From contig JBCCRH010000152.1 of NCBI GenBank assembly GCA_039208045.1, positions 1 to 12,134 of the forward strand: a DNA stretch of 12,134 bases. The letters are read 5' to 3'. The stretch is from JBCCRH01 sp039208045. Its GTDB lineage: Bacteria > Bacteroidota > Bacteroidia > Chitinophagales > Saprospiraceae. A program made the position numbers and the translations under genes. Shown here piece by piece: positions 1-7,015 of this stretch; position 1 is the first letter of the stretch; the number at the start of each line of letters is the position of its first letter. The notes below the pieces were generated by a model, which was not told where the DNA came from, did no database searches, and worked only from the letters and a program-made list of their open reading frames with translations.

Positions 1-16
1 AATTAATACAACCCAG

Positions 17-24
17 TAATTTTG
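17..24 (+). promoter_or_regulatory. Candidate Bacteroidota -7 promoter box
   Basis: TAATTTTG matches the Bacteroidota -7 consensus TAnnTTTG and lies 53 bases before the ATG at 78, giving a leader of about 45 bases. The matching -33 element would fall left of the window, so only half of the promoter can be judged. Between this box and the gene is a small imperfect inverted repeat (TTGACAG, 5-base spacer, CTGTTAA; 43-61) that may be incidental. Confidence 0.4.
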
Positions 25-77
25 TTTATTTTTTTTAATTGTTTGACAGTCAGTCTGTTAAAGTAAAGTGATTTACA

Positions 78-1670
78 ATGCCTAAACAAAAAACCGATGA
101 TTTAATCCAGCTCATTAAGTCGTTATCGCGGGCAGAGAAAAGGCATTTTCGGTTGTTTGTGAAGCGCAATCAGGCTTCTAATGATATTTTGTTCCTTCAA
201 CTCTTTGATGTGCTGGACAAGTCAGGTATGTATGATGAGCAACTCATCTTAAAAAAACTACCCGCAGTTAAGAAGCGTCAGCTATCTAATCTGAAGGCGC
301 ATCTGTACAAGCAACTGCTAATTAGCTTGCGCTTGCTCAACAAGAACCATAATGAGGATATCCAAATCCGAGAAATGGTAGATTATGCCAAGGTGCTGTA
401 CAATAAAGGCTTGTACCGCCAAGCGCTAGATATGCTCGATAAGGTCAAGGAGCGTGCGCTGAGTAGTCAACACCATGCTATGGCCATGGAAATATTGGAG
501 TATGAAAAGCACATTGAGAGCCAGTATATTACACGTAGCATTGAAGGGCGAGCAGACGAGCTAACGGAGCAGACCATAGGCCTGATCGATCACCTTGCAC
601 ATACCAACTTATTTTCTAATCTCTCCCTCCAACTGTACAGTCGCTACCTGAAGATGGGGCATGTGCGCAATTCTATGGATCATGAGCAGTTGAGGAAGTT
701 TTTTTTAGATCGGTTACCCCAAAACGTTAGTTATAACCAGCTCGATTTTTATGGAAAAGCGTACTATTGTCAATCGCATGTTTGGTATTATCACCTTACA
801 CAAGAATTTTCTCTTTGCTATAAGCATGCTAAAAAATGGGTTGATTTATTTGAAGCGCACCCCAACATCTTAATGCTCAATATACCGCTGTACCTCAAGG
901 GCTTACACAATCTATTGAATGCTTTGTTTAATGCGCTGCACTACGATAAATTTATTGCTGAATTAGAGCACCTCAAGGAATTTCCAAATAGGTTTTCTGT
1001 TAAGGGGAAGCGAAATATTGAAGGGCTTTACTATTTGTATTGGTACATTCATAGCATTAAAAAACACTTCTTAGAAGGCACCTTTACAGAAGGGCTACAG
1101 TTGGTAGCTGAAGTAATGGAAATCATCGAATCTGAGCGCTACAATTGGGATCAGCGCCGGATTATGGTATTCTATTATCGGATTGCTTGTCTGCACTTTG
1201 GCTCTGGTGATTTTGATGCAGCTATTGATTATTTAAATCGCATTATCAATCAAAAGAATCCAGATTATCGGGAAGATATCCAGTGTTTTGCGCGTATTCT
1301 AAGCTTGATTGCTCACTTTGAGCTGGGTAATGCGCAATTGGTAGAGTACCAAGTAAAATCGGTGTACCGATTTTTACTGAAAATGGAAGATTTGCACATT
1401 GTGCAAAAGGAAATCTTTCGGTTTTTGCGTAAAACGCCAAGAATGCTGGAAGAGGAGCTAAGGGATCAGTTTATGCAGTTAAAAGAAAAACTAGCAGTAG
1501 CGCTCTATGATCCTTACGAGCGCCGCCCTTTTTTGTATCTAGATATCATTTCGTGGTTGGAAAGTAAACTAGAAAACAGGCATGTGCAGGACATCATCCG
1601 GGATAAGTTTTTGAATGAGAAAAGTATTAAAAGGTCGAAAATTGGTATGCCTTTAGGGAAAAAGCGTTAA
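78..1670 (+). CDS. Helical repeat-like protein of unknown function, 530 aa
   Basis: I do not recognise a named family. The product is almost entirely alpha-helical by composition, rich in Leu, Lys, Tyr, Phe and His. Its helix pairs, such as YAKVLYNKGLYRQALDMLDK at about 107-126 and FGSGDFDAAIDYLNRIINQK at about 376-395, look like degenerate tetratricopeptide (TPR) repeats. There is no signal peptide or membrane segment, so a cytoplasmic scaffold is the simplest reading. The N terminus (about 1-90) is basic and may form a separate helical domain; the C terminus is also strongly basic and ends in GKKR. The ATG at 78 is preceded by a good -7 box and no earlier in-frame start is needed. The DUF5686 gene follows after 66 bases on the same strand without a clear terminator, so co-transcription is possible. 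The coding assignment is secure; the function is not. Confidence 0.85.
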   Translation: MPKQKTDDLIQLIKSLSRAEKRHFRLFVKRNQASNDILFLQLFDVLDKSGMYDEQLILKKLPAVKKRQLSNLKAHLYKQLLISLRLLNKNHNEDIQIREMVDYAKVLYNKGLYRQALDMLDKVKERALSSQHHAMAMEILEYEKHIESQYITRSIEGRADELTEQTIGLIDHLAHTNLFSNLSLQLYSRYLKMGHVRNSMDHEQLRKFFLDRLPQNVSYNQLDFYGKAYYCQSHVWYYHLTQEFSLCYKHAKKWVDLFEAHPNILMLNIPLYLKGLHNLLNALFNALHYDKFIAELEHLKEFPNRFSVKGKRNIEGLYYLYWYIHSIKKHFLEGTFTEGLQLVAEVMEIIESERYNWDQRRIMVFYYRIACLHFGSGDFDAAIDYLNRIINQKNPDYREDIQCFARILSLIAHFELGNAQLVEYQVKSVYRFLLKMEDLHIVQKEIFRFLRKTPRMLEEELRDQFMQLKEKLAVALYDPYERRPFLYLDIISWLESKLENRHVQDIIRDKFLNEKSIKRSKIGMPLGKKR

Positions 1671-1736
1671 ACAAAGTGGTATTTATAAGTAGGTTGCTAT
1701 ACTTTTCGTCTATAAAACAATATAACCCACTTATCT

Positions 1737-4226
1737 ATGAAGCTCATCTGCACCCTGTTTGCTTTCTTCCTTTCTTTTTCTATCGCTTTCGCTCAACTTT
1801 CTGGCACCATCACCGATCAATCGGGCGAGCCGCTGCCGTTTGCTAGTATTTATATCAAAAACACTTCAACAGGTACCACTAGCAATATCGAAGGCTACTA
1901 TTTTCTGGAATTAGCACCCGGTCAGTACGAGTTGGTTTTTCAGTATGTGGGGTATGCGCAATTGGTGAAGCAGGTGCGGTTGGGTAACAGCCCAACTGTT
2001 CTGGATATACAATTGACCAAAGAATCCATTAGTCTGAACGAAATAGTGGTTCGTGCAGACGCAGAGGATCCTGCCTACCCCGTCATTCGACAAGCAATGG
2101 CAAAGCGTAAATATTATTTGTCATTGGTAAAGCGCTATGAGTGCGATGTTTATGTAAAAGGAAATATGAAAGTACTAGACGCTCCTGAGTCTTTCATGGG
2201 GGTGGAGCTTGGTGATATGGGAGGTGCACTTGACTCCACGCGGCAAGGTATTTTATACTTGTCTGAATCTCAAGCAAAGGTCTACTATCAATATCCAAAT
2301 GATGTCAAGGAGGTGATGCTTTCTACTAAAGTGAGTGGTAATGATAATGGGTTTGGTTTCAATAGGGCTTCTGAAATGGATTTTAATTTATATGAAAACC
2401 ATGCCCTTTTTGGGCGACAGATCATTTCGCCTATTGCAACGAATGCGATGGGGTACTATAAGTACAAGTTACTTGGTACGTTTTATGATGAAGAGGGGAG
2501 ACTCATTAATAAAATTGAGGTGATTCCTAAAAGAGAAGAAGATCCTGTATACAGCGGTGTGATTAATATTGTTGAAGAATTGTGGAATATTCAAACCGTT
2601 GATTTGCAACTGGCTGCCGGTAATATGAAGATACCTGGGCTCAATAAGATGTTCATTAAGCAGGTACACGTACCCGTGGCAGCGCCCGATACTTGGCGTA
2701 TTTTTTCCCAGACCATACAGTTTGATGCAGGAGGCTTTGGTTTTGAAATGAAGGGTGATTTTCAGGCTATTTTTTCAAATTATGATCTGGAGCCCCAATT
2801 TGAAGATGGCTTCTTCAATAACGAAATATTTAAAGTGACAGAAGGGGCTAATGATAAGGACTTAAGCTATTGGGACACTATTCGCCCTATCCCTCTGACC
2901 CAAGAGGAGTCGGTTGATTATGTGCGGAAAGATAGTATTCAAGAAATTCGCCGTTCAAAGACCTATTTGGATTCTATAGATGCTAAGAATAATAAATTCA
3001 AGGCCTGGGATTTACTGCTAGGCTATGGATACAATAACTCTTATGAGAAATCTTCCTTTAAGATCAACTCACCGCTTACTGCGATTCAATATAATACAGT
3101 ACAGGGCTGGAACGCCGACTTGGGCTTAGAGTACCGAAAGAGCTACGAAAAGTATAACACCAAGCGCTTGGAAGTCAATGCTAATTTTAACTATGGGTTT
3201 GCGGATAGGCGATTTAGAGGGATTGGTAAAGCAAGTTACCGATTTAACCAGACGAAGTATACCACTTTAACGGTAGAAGGCGGAGTGCAAGCTACTCAGT
3301 TTAATCAGCGCAATCCCATCACCCCAACGCTAAATACCCTTTATACGATCTTAGGCCGAAGGAACTTTATGAAGCTTTATGATAAGTCCTTTGGTAAGGT
3401 CACTATTGGGCACGAGCTGTTTAATGGTGTACGATTTGCTGTTGCATTGGAGTACGCCGAACGAAGACGCCTCATTAATACCTCCGATTATAGCCTATTC
3501 GGTGATGAAGAAGACCGCGTATTCACTCCCAATAACCCTGCTGCTGCTGATCGACAATTTGTATTTGATCCGAGTGAGGCAGTGATACTCAATGCTGTGC
3601 TCCGTTTAAGGTATAAGCAAAAATACGTGACCTATCCTGACCGAAAGTTTATACAAGGCTCCTCTCTACCTACGCTATATCTGATTTACCGCAAGGGGCT
3701 ATTAGGAATTGCGGGTAGTGATGTCAACTTCGATCATATTGCCTTGCGTTTGGTGGAGAGCTATGCACCAGTGGGTGTACTGGGGTACACTGCTATTAAT
3801 GTAGAGGCAGGTACCTTTCGTTTAAATGACTCGCCCGAGGGTGTTTCTTTTGTAGACTTCAAGCATTTCAACGGTAATCAAACCTTCATAGGAAGTCCTA
3901 GACGCTACATGAATAGTTTCATGTTGCTTCCCTACTATGCCTACAGCACGGGATCGACCTATGTCGAAGCCCACTGGCAGCATTTCTTCGAAGGTTTTTT
4001 GTTGGATAAAATTCCTGGACTTAACAAGTTGGGTTGGAGTACGGTGCTTGGCGCAAAATTTCTGGATACCAATGAACAACCTTCTTATGCGGAGTTCTCT
4101 TTTGGTATTGATCAGATTGGCTTTGGGCCGGTACGTCTTTTTCGCTTTGATGTGGTGACTAGTTATACCGCAACCGGCAAGTGGGATTGGGGCCTTATGC
4201 TCGGACTACGCTTGCCGAATAACTAG
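1737..4226 (+). CDS. DUF5686 outer-membrane protein with carboxypeptidase-like regulatory domain
   Basis: An 829-residue exported protein. Residues 1-19 form a signal peptide (Lys3, hydrophobic core, AFA before Gln20). Residues about 21-107 are a CarboxypepD_reg-like beta-sandwich (LSGTITDQSGEPLPFASIYI, then the SNIEGYYFLELAPGQYEL and YVGY strands), the fold that opens many SusC/TonB-type proteins. Instead of a TonB plug, the segment from about 110 (EDPAYPVIRQAMAKRKYYL) is typical of DUF5686, whose members are predicted to end in an outer-membrane beta-barrel; the alternating aromatic strands from about 420 to the C-terminal LMLGLRLPNN fit that. Length is normal for the family and the frame is intact. 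The biochemical role of DUF5686 is unknown to me; structural or transport functions in the envelope are guesses. The ATG at 1737 directly begins the signal peptide. No convincing promoter of its own is visible in the 66-base gap upstream. Confidence 0.93.
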   Translation: MKLICTLFAFFLSFSIAFAQLSGTITDQSGEPLPFASIYIKNTSTGTTSNIEGYYFLELAPGQYELVFQYVGYAQLVKQVRLGNSPTVLDIQLTKESISLNEIVVRADAEDPAYPVIRQAMAKRKYYLSLVKRYECDVYVKGNMKVLDAPESFMGVELGDMGGALDSTRQGILYLSESQAKVYYQYPNDVKEVMLSTKVSGNDNGFGFNRASEMDFNLYENHALFGRQIISPIATNAMGYYKYKLLGTFYDEEGRLINKIEVIPKREEDPVYSGVINIVEELWNIQTVDLQLAAGNMKIPGLNKMFIKQVHVPVAAPDTWRIFSQTIQFDAGGFGFEMKGDFQAIFSNYDLEPQFEDGFFNNEIFKVTEGANDKDLSYWDTIRPIPLTQEESVDYVRKDSIQEIRRSKTYLDSIDAKNNKFKAWDLLLGYGYNNSYEKSSFKINSPLTAIQYNTVQGWNADLGLEYRKSYEKYNTKRLEVNANFNYGFADRRFRGIGKASYRFNQTKYTTLTVEGGVQATQFNQRNPITPTLNTLYTILGRRNFMKLYDKSFGKVTIGHELFNGVRFAVALEYAERRRLINTSDYSLFGDEEDRVFTPNNPAAADRQFVFDPSEAVILNAVLRLRYKQKYVTYPDRKFIQGSSLPTLYLIYRKGLLGIAGSDVNFDHIALRLVESYAPVGVLGYTAINVEAGTFRLNDSPEGVSFVDFKHFNGNQTFIGSPRRYMNSFMLLPYYAYSTGSTYVEAHWQHFFEGFLLDKIPGLNKLGWSTVLGAKFLDTNEQPSYAEFSFGIDQIGFGPVRLFRFDVVTSYTATGKWDWGLMLGLRLPNN

Positions 4227-4279
4227 CAAAACAATTTGAGCACTTTTTGTAACTTTTCTGTGTCGTTTCCGTAAGTAGT

Positions 4280-4308
4280 AAATAACCTTTCATTACTTAT
4301 GGTTATTT
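4280..4308 (+). terminator. Hairpin downstream of the DUF5686 gene, weak terminator candidate
   Basis: AAATAACC (4280-4287) and GGTTATTT (4301-4308) form an 8-bp perfect stem with a 13-base loop, 54 bases after the DUF5686 stop codon. A competing stem (TAAGTA at 4272-4277 with TACTTA at 4294-4299) overlaps it. No uridine run follows the stem, so classical intrinsic termination is doubtful. It could instead protect the mRNA 3' end. Confidence 0.3.
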
Positions 4309-4445
4309 GCCAATATCTGGTAAATAGAACTTTTCACTTGAAACAAATTTATTGATAGACGTTCAACGTTGGTTGTACTAGTATATACAATCGATGCGTT
4401 AAATGTGTTAGCAAAGTTCATTGATTTTCTCTTTGTAGGATTAAG

Positions 4446-4486
4446 TAATTTTATAATTAACTGATAATCATTTAATTATAAAATTA
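4446..4486. repeat. 15-bp perfect AT-rich inverted repeat
   Basis: The arms 4446-4460 (TAATTTTATAATTAA) and 4472-4486 are exact reverse complements, separated by the 11-base loop CTGATAATCAT. AAG and CTT just outside extend pairing to 18 bp with one bulged A. With no GC pairs in the stem it is a poor RNA terminator; a protein-binding operator or a remnant of an element end is equally possible. It lies about 120-160 bases upstream of the micro-ORF at 4608. Confidence 0.75.
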
Positions 4487-4555
4487 ACTTTAGCTAAAGT
4501 TCGGAAAAAGCAAGTATGCTACCTTGGTTTTCTGTCTCTTTAGGAGGGGGTGCGT

Positions 4556-4607
4556 GAGCGTAAATTTGAGTTGTAATTACTTATAACACGAAACAAATTT
4601 ACGACTC
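4556..4607 (+). promoter_or_regulatory. Leader hairpin abutting the micro-ORF start
   Basis: CGTAAATTTG (4559-4568) pairs perfectly with CAAATTTACG (4594-4603). Including GAG (4556-4558) and CTC (4605-4607) extends it to 13 bp with one bulged T. A second stem nests inside: GTTGTAA (4570-4576) with TTATAAC (4581-4587), including one G-T pair, around a TTAC loop. The outer stem ends at 4607, the base before the ATG at 4608, so in RNA it would sit where an initiating ribosome must land. TAAATTTG in the left arm also matches a -7 promoter box; if that box is used, the left arm would not be transcribed and the repeat would act as DNA instead. Confidence 0.5.
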
Positions 4608-4688
4608 ATGAAAACGACTATTACTAACTCAAGAAATGTACTAATCATCGATATTACTGGTCCTAAGAAGTATGGAGTGGTACTGTAG
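4608..4688 (+). CDS. Possible 26-codon micro-ORF or leader peptide
   Basis: ATG at 4608 opens 26 codons ending in TAG at 4686-4688; the peptide begins MKTTITNSRN and ends TGPKKYGVVL. It lies directly behind the leader hairpin and 50 bases ahead of a terminator-like hairpin, with the orphan gene at 4816 beyond. The bases before this ATG (4586-4607) and before the orphan gene (about 4790-4815) share an ACACGA..CGAAA pattern, which hints at duplication of a start region. The peptide has no signal sequence, no cysteine and no recognisable family. It may be a leader peptide, the remnant of a longer gene related to the next one, or chance. Confidence 0.3.
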   Translation: MKTTITNSRNVLIIDITGPKKYGVVL

Positions 4689-4738
4689 TGAAAATGATAT
4701 GGACTCCCCCCAAACTACTGCAAAAAGAAAATTCTGGT

Positions 4739-4768
4739 GATTTCCTTTAGTAAGGATTAAAGGAAATC
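4739..4768 (+). terminator. Terminator- or attenuator-like hairpin between the micro-ORF and the orphan gene
   Basis: GATTTCCTTT (4739-4748) is perfectly complementary to AAAGGAAATC (4759-4768), with a 10-base loop in which A4749 and T4758 can also pair. GCTCAAAATTTT follows, so a short T run lies about 10 bases after the stem. It sits 50 bases after the micro-ORF stop and 47 bases before the start of the next gene. That position suits either a terminator of a short leader transcript or a control point for the downstream gene. Confidence 0.45.
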
Positions 4769-4815
4769 GCTCAAAATTTTAGGAATAATTACACGACACG
4801 AAAATAAGAACAACA

Positions 4816-5241
4816 GTGAGAACTAACCTTGGACTTTCAATGTGGGAAACAGGAATACGGCCCACTATTCAAACAGCAAAGACCATTAAAGCGGATGTAG
4901 TATTTGGCGTTCCATCTGCAAGATGCAAAGGAACAGGAATTTGCAAAGTTATTCCGATGGCCTCTTTTGGGCAGGCCGCTCTGTCAAACAGCCCATGTCA
5001 CCATGCTCCTGGCATTTTTTCGTATTCTGTTGATACGGGATTGCGATTATCACTAGTAAATAAGTATATATGCCAAAAATTGTGGAAAGCACACTTTCGC
5101 GAGGGCAGTTTCTTCGTTATCGAAACGATTTGCCTTCCACCTCTAGTAGTGAAGCAACTGGGCTTGAGCAATCCTTTTATACAATCCGGAAAATATGCTA
5201 TTGAAAAGTCAGATGATTATTTGACTATTCGTTTCAGCTAG
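4816..5241 (+). CDS. Orphan cysteine-containing protein of unknown function, about 141 aa
   Basis: I do not recognise a family. The frame opens at GTG 4816; an in-frame ATG at 4840 (MWETGIRPTI) is an equally good start and gives 133 residues. An in-frame TAA at 4786-4788 limits any upstream extension. Visible features are a CKGTGIC motif (residues 37-43), further cysteines in NSPCHHAPG, KYICQKLWK and ETICLPP, a likely beta-rich middle, and a C-terminal GKYAIEKSDDYLTIRFS that looks like a terminal strand. There is no signal peptide or membrane helix. The paired cysteines could bind a metal or form disulfides, but this is speculation. A single open frame of this length in AT-rich DNA, with no rival frame, argues for a real gene. 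Its stop shares CTAG with the converging small membrane gene. The hairpin at 4739-4768 may control it. Confidence 0.65.
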   Translation: MRTNLGLSMWETGIRPTIQTAKTIKADVVFGVPSARCKGTGICKVIPMASFGQAALSNSPCHHAPGIFSYSVDTGLRLSLVNKYICQKLWKAHFREGSFFVIETICLPPLVVKQLGLSNPFIQSGKYAIEKSDDYLTIRFS

Positions 5242-5468
5242 GCAGGTTCGTCCTCCAAATTAGTTTGCGAAAGAAATATTAATACGATTCCTGAGACAAT
5301 CATCAGGAGTCGTATTAAGAAGCCGAATAATCGGCCTGGCTTATCAATCCAGGTTAGAATAGAGAGCTGTACACCTACTAAGCTCAGTACTATTGCTACA
5401 AACCCCATACCACTAATCAAGAAGCCTGCTACGGTCCAAAGGTTTCTATTTTTACTAATTATGTACAT
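5238..5468 (-). CDS. Small membrane protein with two predicted helices, 76 aa
   Basis: Unknown function. The protein starts MYIISKNRNLWTVAG and has two hydrophobic segments, about residues 11-36 (VAGFLISGMGFVAIVLSLVG within it) and 49-67 (FLIRLLMIVSGIVLIFLS). A short charged link (IDKPGR) joins them and the tail is acidic (LEDEPA). The frame can be extended to a GTG at 5492. I prefer the ATG at 5466-5468, because a -7 box (TACTTTTG on this strand, 5499-5492) overlaps that GTG and would put transcription initiation downstream of it. It diverges from the HMG-CoA lyase gene, with 127 bases between starts, and converges on the orphan gene so tightly that both stop codons lie in CTAG at 5238-5241. 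Such proteins are common and poorly characterised. Confidence 0.65.
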   Translation of the reverse strand: MYIISKNRNLWTVAGFLISGMGFVAIVLSLVGVQLSILTWIDKPGRLFGFLIRLLMIVSGIVLIFLSQTNLEDEPA

Positions 5469-5491
5469 AGCTAATCTTTTATAACAGAACA

Positions 5492-5499
5492 CAAAAGTA
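5492..5499 (-). promoter_or_regulatory. Candidate -7 box for the small membrane gene
   Basis: Read on the minus strand this is TACTTTTG, a full match to TAnnTTTG, 23 bases before the preferred ATG at 5468. No good -33 TTTG is seen at the expected distance. Its overlap with the upstream GTG at 5490-5492 decides the choice of start. Confidence 0.4.
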
Positions 5500-5552
5500 C
5501 TTTTTTTGATGATGGCCTACTGCTTGTAGAATGTAAAAAAGCGGAAACTGCT

Positions 5553-5560
5553 TATTTTTG
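5553..5560 (+). promoter_or_regulatory. Candidate -7 box for the HMG-CoA lyase gene
   Basis: TATTTTTG fits TAnnTTTG and lies 35 bases before the ATG at 5596. TTG at 5524-5526 is the nearest -33-like element but is a few bases too far upstream. The box overlaps a GTG at 5560 that would otherwise extend the gene by 12 codons, which argues against that GTG as the start. Confidence 0.45.
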
Positions 5561-5595
5561 TGAGGTCTTCTGTGTCTTTATCCAAATATGTACCA

Positions 5596-6453
5596 ATGGT
5601 AAAACTTATTGAATGCCCACGAGATGCCATGCAAGGCCTAAAACCGTTCATCCCAACCGAAAAAAAGGCGCATTACATCAATCAGCTTTTAAAAGTTGGT
5701 TTTGACACTATCGACTTTGGAAGCTTTGTTTCGCCCAAAGCGATTCCCCAAATGCGAGATACCGCAGAGGTGCTAAAACTTCTAGACTTATCGACTACTT
5801 CGTCCAAGCTATTAGCAATCGTAGCGAATCGCCGTGGGGCAAATAATGCCGTACAGTTTGAGGAGATTCGGTACTTGGGGTATCCATTTTCGATTTCTGA
5901 GACGTTTCAAGTTCGAAATACGAATGCTACGATAGAAGAGTCGTTGGAACGCGTTAAGCAAATACAGGAAATCTGTATTTCTCACGATAAAGAGTTGGTC
6001 GTTTATATTTCGATGGGTTTTGGAAATCCCTATGGCGACCCCTGGAATGTGGAAATTGTCCAAAATTGGGTGGATCAACTCGCGGCTTTGGGGATTAACA
6101 TTTTGCAATTATCGGATACCATTGGTGTGGCCAGTCCAGAGAGTATCCGTTACCTTTTTTCTAACTTACTACCTAACTATGAGTCGGTAGAAATCGGAGC
6201 CCACCTACATACGCAGCCTCACAATTGGAAGGAAAAAGTAGAGGCCGCCTACGAAAGTGGCTGTCGCCGTTTTGATGGTGCTATAAAAGGATACGGTGGT
6301 TGTCCAATGGCTAAAGATGACCTTACAGGAAATATGCCCACAGAGCAAATGGTACACTACTTTGATGAGCACAAGGTGCCGACGGGAGTGAATCAAGCCG
6401 CCTTTGGAGCAGCTTTCGCTTTAGCAGGAGCCGTTTTTCCACTATCTCATTAA
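5596..6453 (+). CDS. Hydroxymethylglutaryl-CoA lyase (EC 4.1.3.4)
   Basis: Predicted to cleave HMG-CoA into acetyl-CoA and acetoacetate, the last step of leucine catabolism, as a cytoplasmic metal-dependent TIM-barrel enzyme of the DRE-TIM (HMGL-like) family. With the start at ATG 5596 it has 285 residues and begins MVKLIECPRDAMQG, the usual N terminus of the Bacteroidota branch; Arg9 and Asp10 correspond to the catalytic Arg and metal-binding Asp. The metal-binding HLH motif is present (GAHLHTQ, His203 and His205), as is the active-site loop cysteine in KGYGGCPMAKDDLTGN (Cys236). All key residues are intact and the length is normal. A GTG at 5560 would add 12 residues without family similarity and lies in the -7 box, so I reject it. 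Related aldolase-type lyases of the same superfamily are possible, but the GGCPMAKDDLTGN loop favours HMG-CoA lyase. The DUF962 gene follows after 88 bases and has its own -7 box. Confidence 0.92.
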   Translation: MVKLIECPRDAMQGLKPFIPTEKKAHYINQLLKVGFDTIDFGSFVSPKAIPQMRDTAEVLKLLDLSTTSSKLLAIVANRRGANNAVQFEEIRYLGYPFSISETFQVRNTNATIEESLERVKQIQEICISHDKELVVYISMGFGNPYGDPWNVEIVQNWVDQLAALGINILQLSDTIGVASPESIRYLFSNLLPNYESVEIGAHLHTQPHNWKEKVEAAYESGCRRFDGAIKGYGGCPMAKDDLTGNMPTEQMVHYFDEHKVPTGVNQAAFGAAFALAGAVFPLSH

Positions 6454-6504
6454 AGTGTACTTCCAAATTTTATATGGCTACTGTAATAGTAAACGAAAAT
6501 ATAT

Positions 6505-6512
6505 TAATTTTG
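6505..6512 (+). promoter_or_regulatory. Candidate -7 box for the DUF962 gene
   Basis: TAATTTTG, a full match to TAnnTTTG, 29 bases before the ATG at 6542. The -33 region (about 6480) has no clear TTTG. Its presence suggests the gene can be transcribed independently of the HMG-CoA lyase gene upstream. Confidence 0.4.
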
Positions 6513-6541
6513 GGCATTAGCAAAAAACAAAAAACGGACTT

Positions 6542-7015
6542 ATGGCAAAAACGATGCAGTGGTACTTAGATAAGTATGGTGAAAGTCACCAAAATCCTAC
6601 TAATAAATTAATTCACTGGTTTTGTGTACCGGCGATTATGATTAGTCTATTTGGCCTGATCTATGCGATTCCCTTTCCTGTGGAGCGTACTTTGTTTACT
6701 AATTGGGCAGTTGTTTTGCTAGCGGCAGCATGGATTTATTATTTACGACTCTCTTTTCCTATGTTCTTAGGATTTGTAGTCATTGGTAGCGCAATGATCC
6801 TTGCTGTAGATAGCATCTATCAAGCCGTTGGGCAGAGTGCAGGGAGCCTCGCCTTAGTTTCTCTAGCTATTTTCGCTATTGCTTGGGTGGTTCAGTTTAT
6901 CGGGCATAAGATAGAGGGAGCAAAGCCTTCCTTCTTAGAAGACGTTGAATTTCTGATGATTGGCCCGGCTTGGTTATTGCACTTTATTTATAAGAAAGTA
7001 GGGATTAGCTACTGA
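6542..7015 (+). CDS. DUF962 / Mpo1-like integral membrane protein
   Basis: 157 residues, matching the DUF962 (Mpo1-like) family in length and motif order. The N-terminal motif YGESHQNPTNKLIHWFCVPAI (residues 12-32; His16 and His25) is followed by about four hydrophobic segments (roughly 28-46, 53-70, 74-93, 103-121), then the second family motif QFIGHKIEGAKPSF (118-131; His122) and a final hydrophobic stretch near 138-150 with His147. The yeast member Mpo1 is an Fe(II) dioxygenase that removes one carbon from 2-hydroxy-phytosphingosine in fatty-acid alpha-oxidation, with conserved histidines proposed as iron ligands; those histidines are kept here. The substrate in this bacterium is unknown. 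The gene converges on the OmpA-type lipoprotein gene, and their 3' ends overlap by 7 bases (7009-7015). Confidence 0.88.
   Translation: MAKTMQWYLDKYGESHQNPTNKLIHWFCVPAIMISLFGLIYAIPFPVERTLFTNWAVVLLAAAWIYYLRLSFPMFLGFVVIGSAMILAVDSIYQAVGQSAGSLALVSLAIFAIAWVVQFIGHKIEGAKPSFLEDVEFLMIGPAWLLHFIYKKVGISY

Larger units (their letters stand above)
4227..4815. other. 589-base intergenic region rich in inverted repeats
   Basis: AT-rich stretch between the DUF5686 gene and the orphan gene at 4816. It contains, in order: a hairpin at 4280-4308, a 15-bp inverted repeat at 4446-4486, a leader-type hairpin at 4556-4607, a possible 26-codon ORF at 4608-4688 and a terminator-like hairpin at 4739-4768. The 12-mer GAAACAAATTTA occurs twice (4340-4351 and 4590-4601). 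TAAATTTG at 4561-4568 matches the -7 consensus, with a weak TTTA 18 bases upstream. I see no larger gene on either strand. Confidence 0.8.

Noticed and set aside
3822..4079. 85-codon open frame on the minus strand within the DUF5686 gene
   Set aside because: Lies wholly inside a well-supported gene, opposite strand, with no start signal or family resemblance; a shadow frame.
4542..4586. AGGAGGGGG followed six bases later by GTG and a 10-codon ORF
   Set aside because: It looks like a perfect Shine-Dalgarno start, but Bacteroidota rarely use such sites and the peptide is tiny with no other support.
5812..6108. 98-codon open frame on the minus strand within the HMG-CoA lyase gene
   Set aside because: Antisense to a gene with intact active-site motifs; composition is that of a shadow frame.
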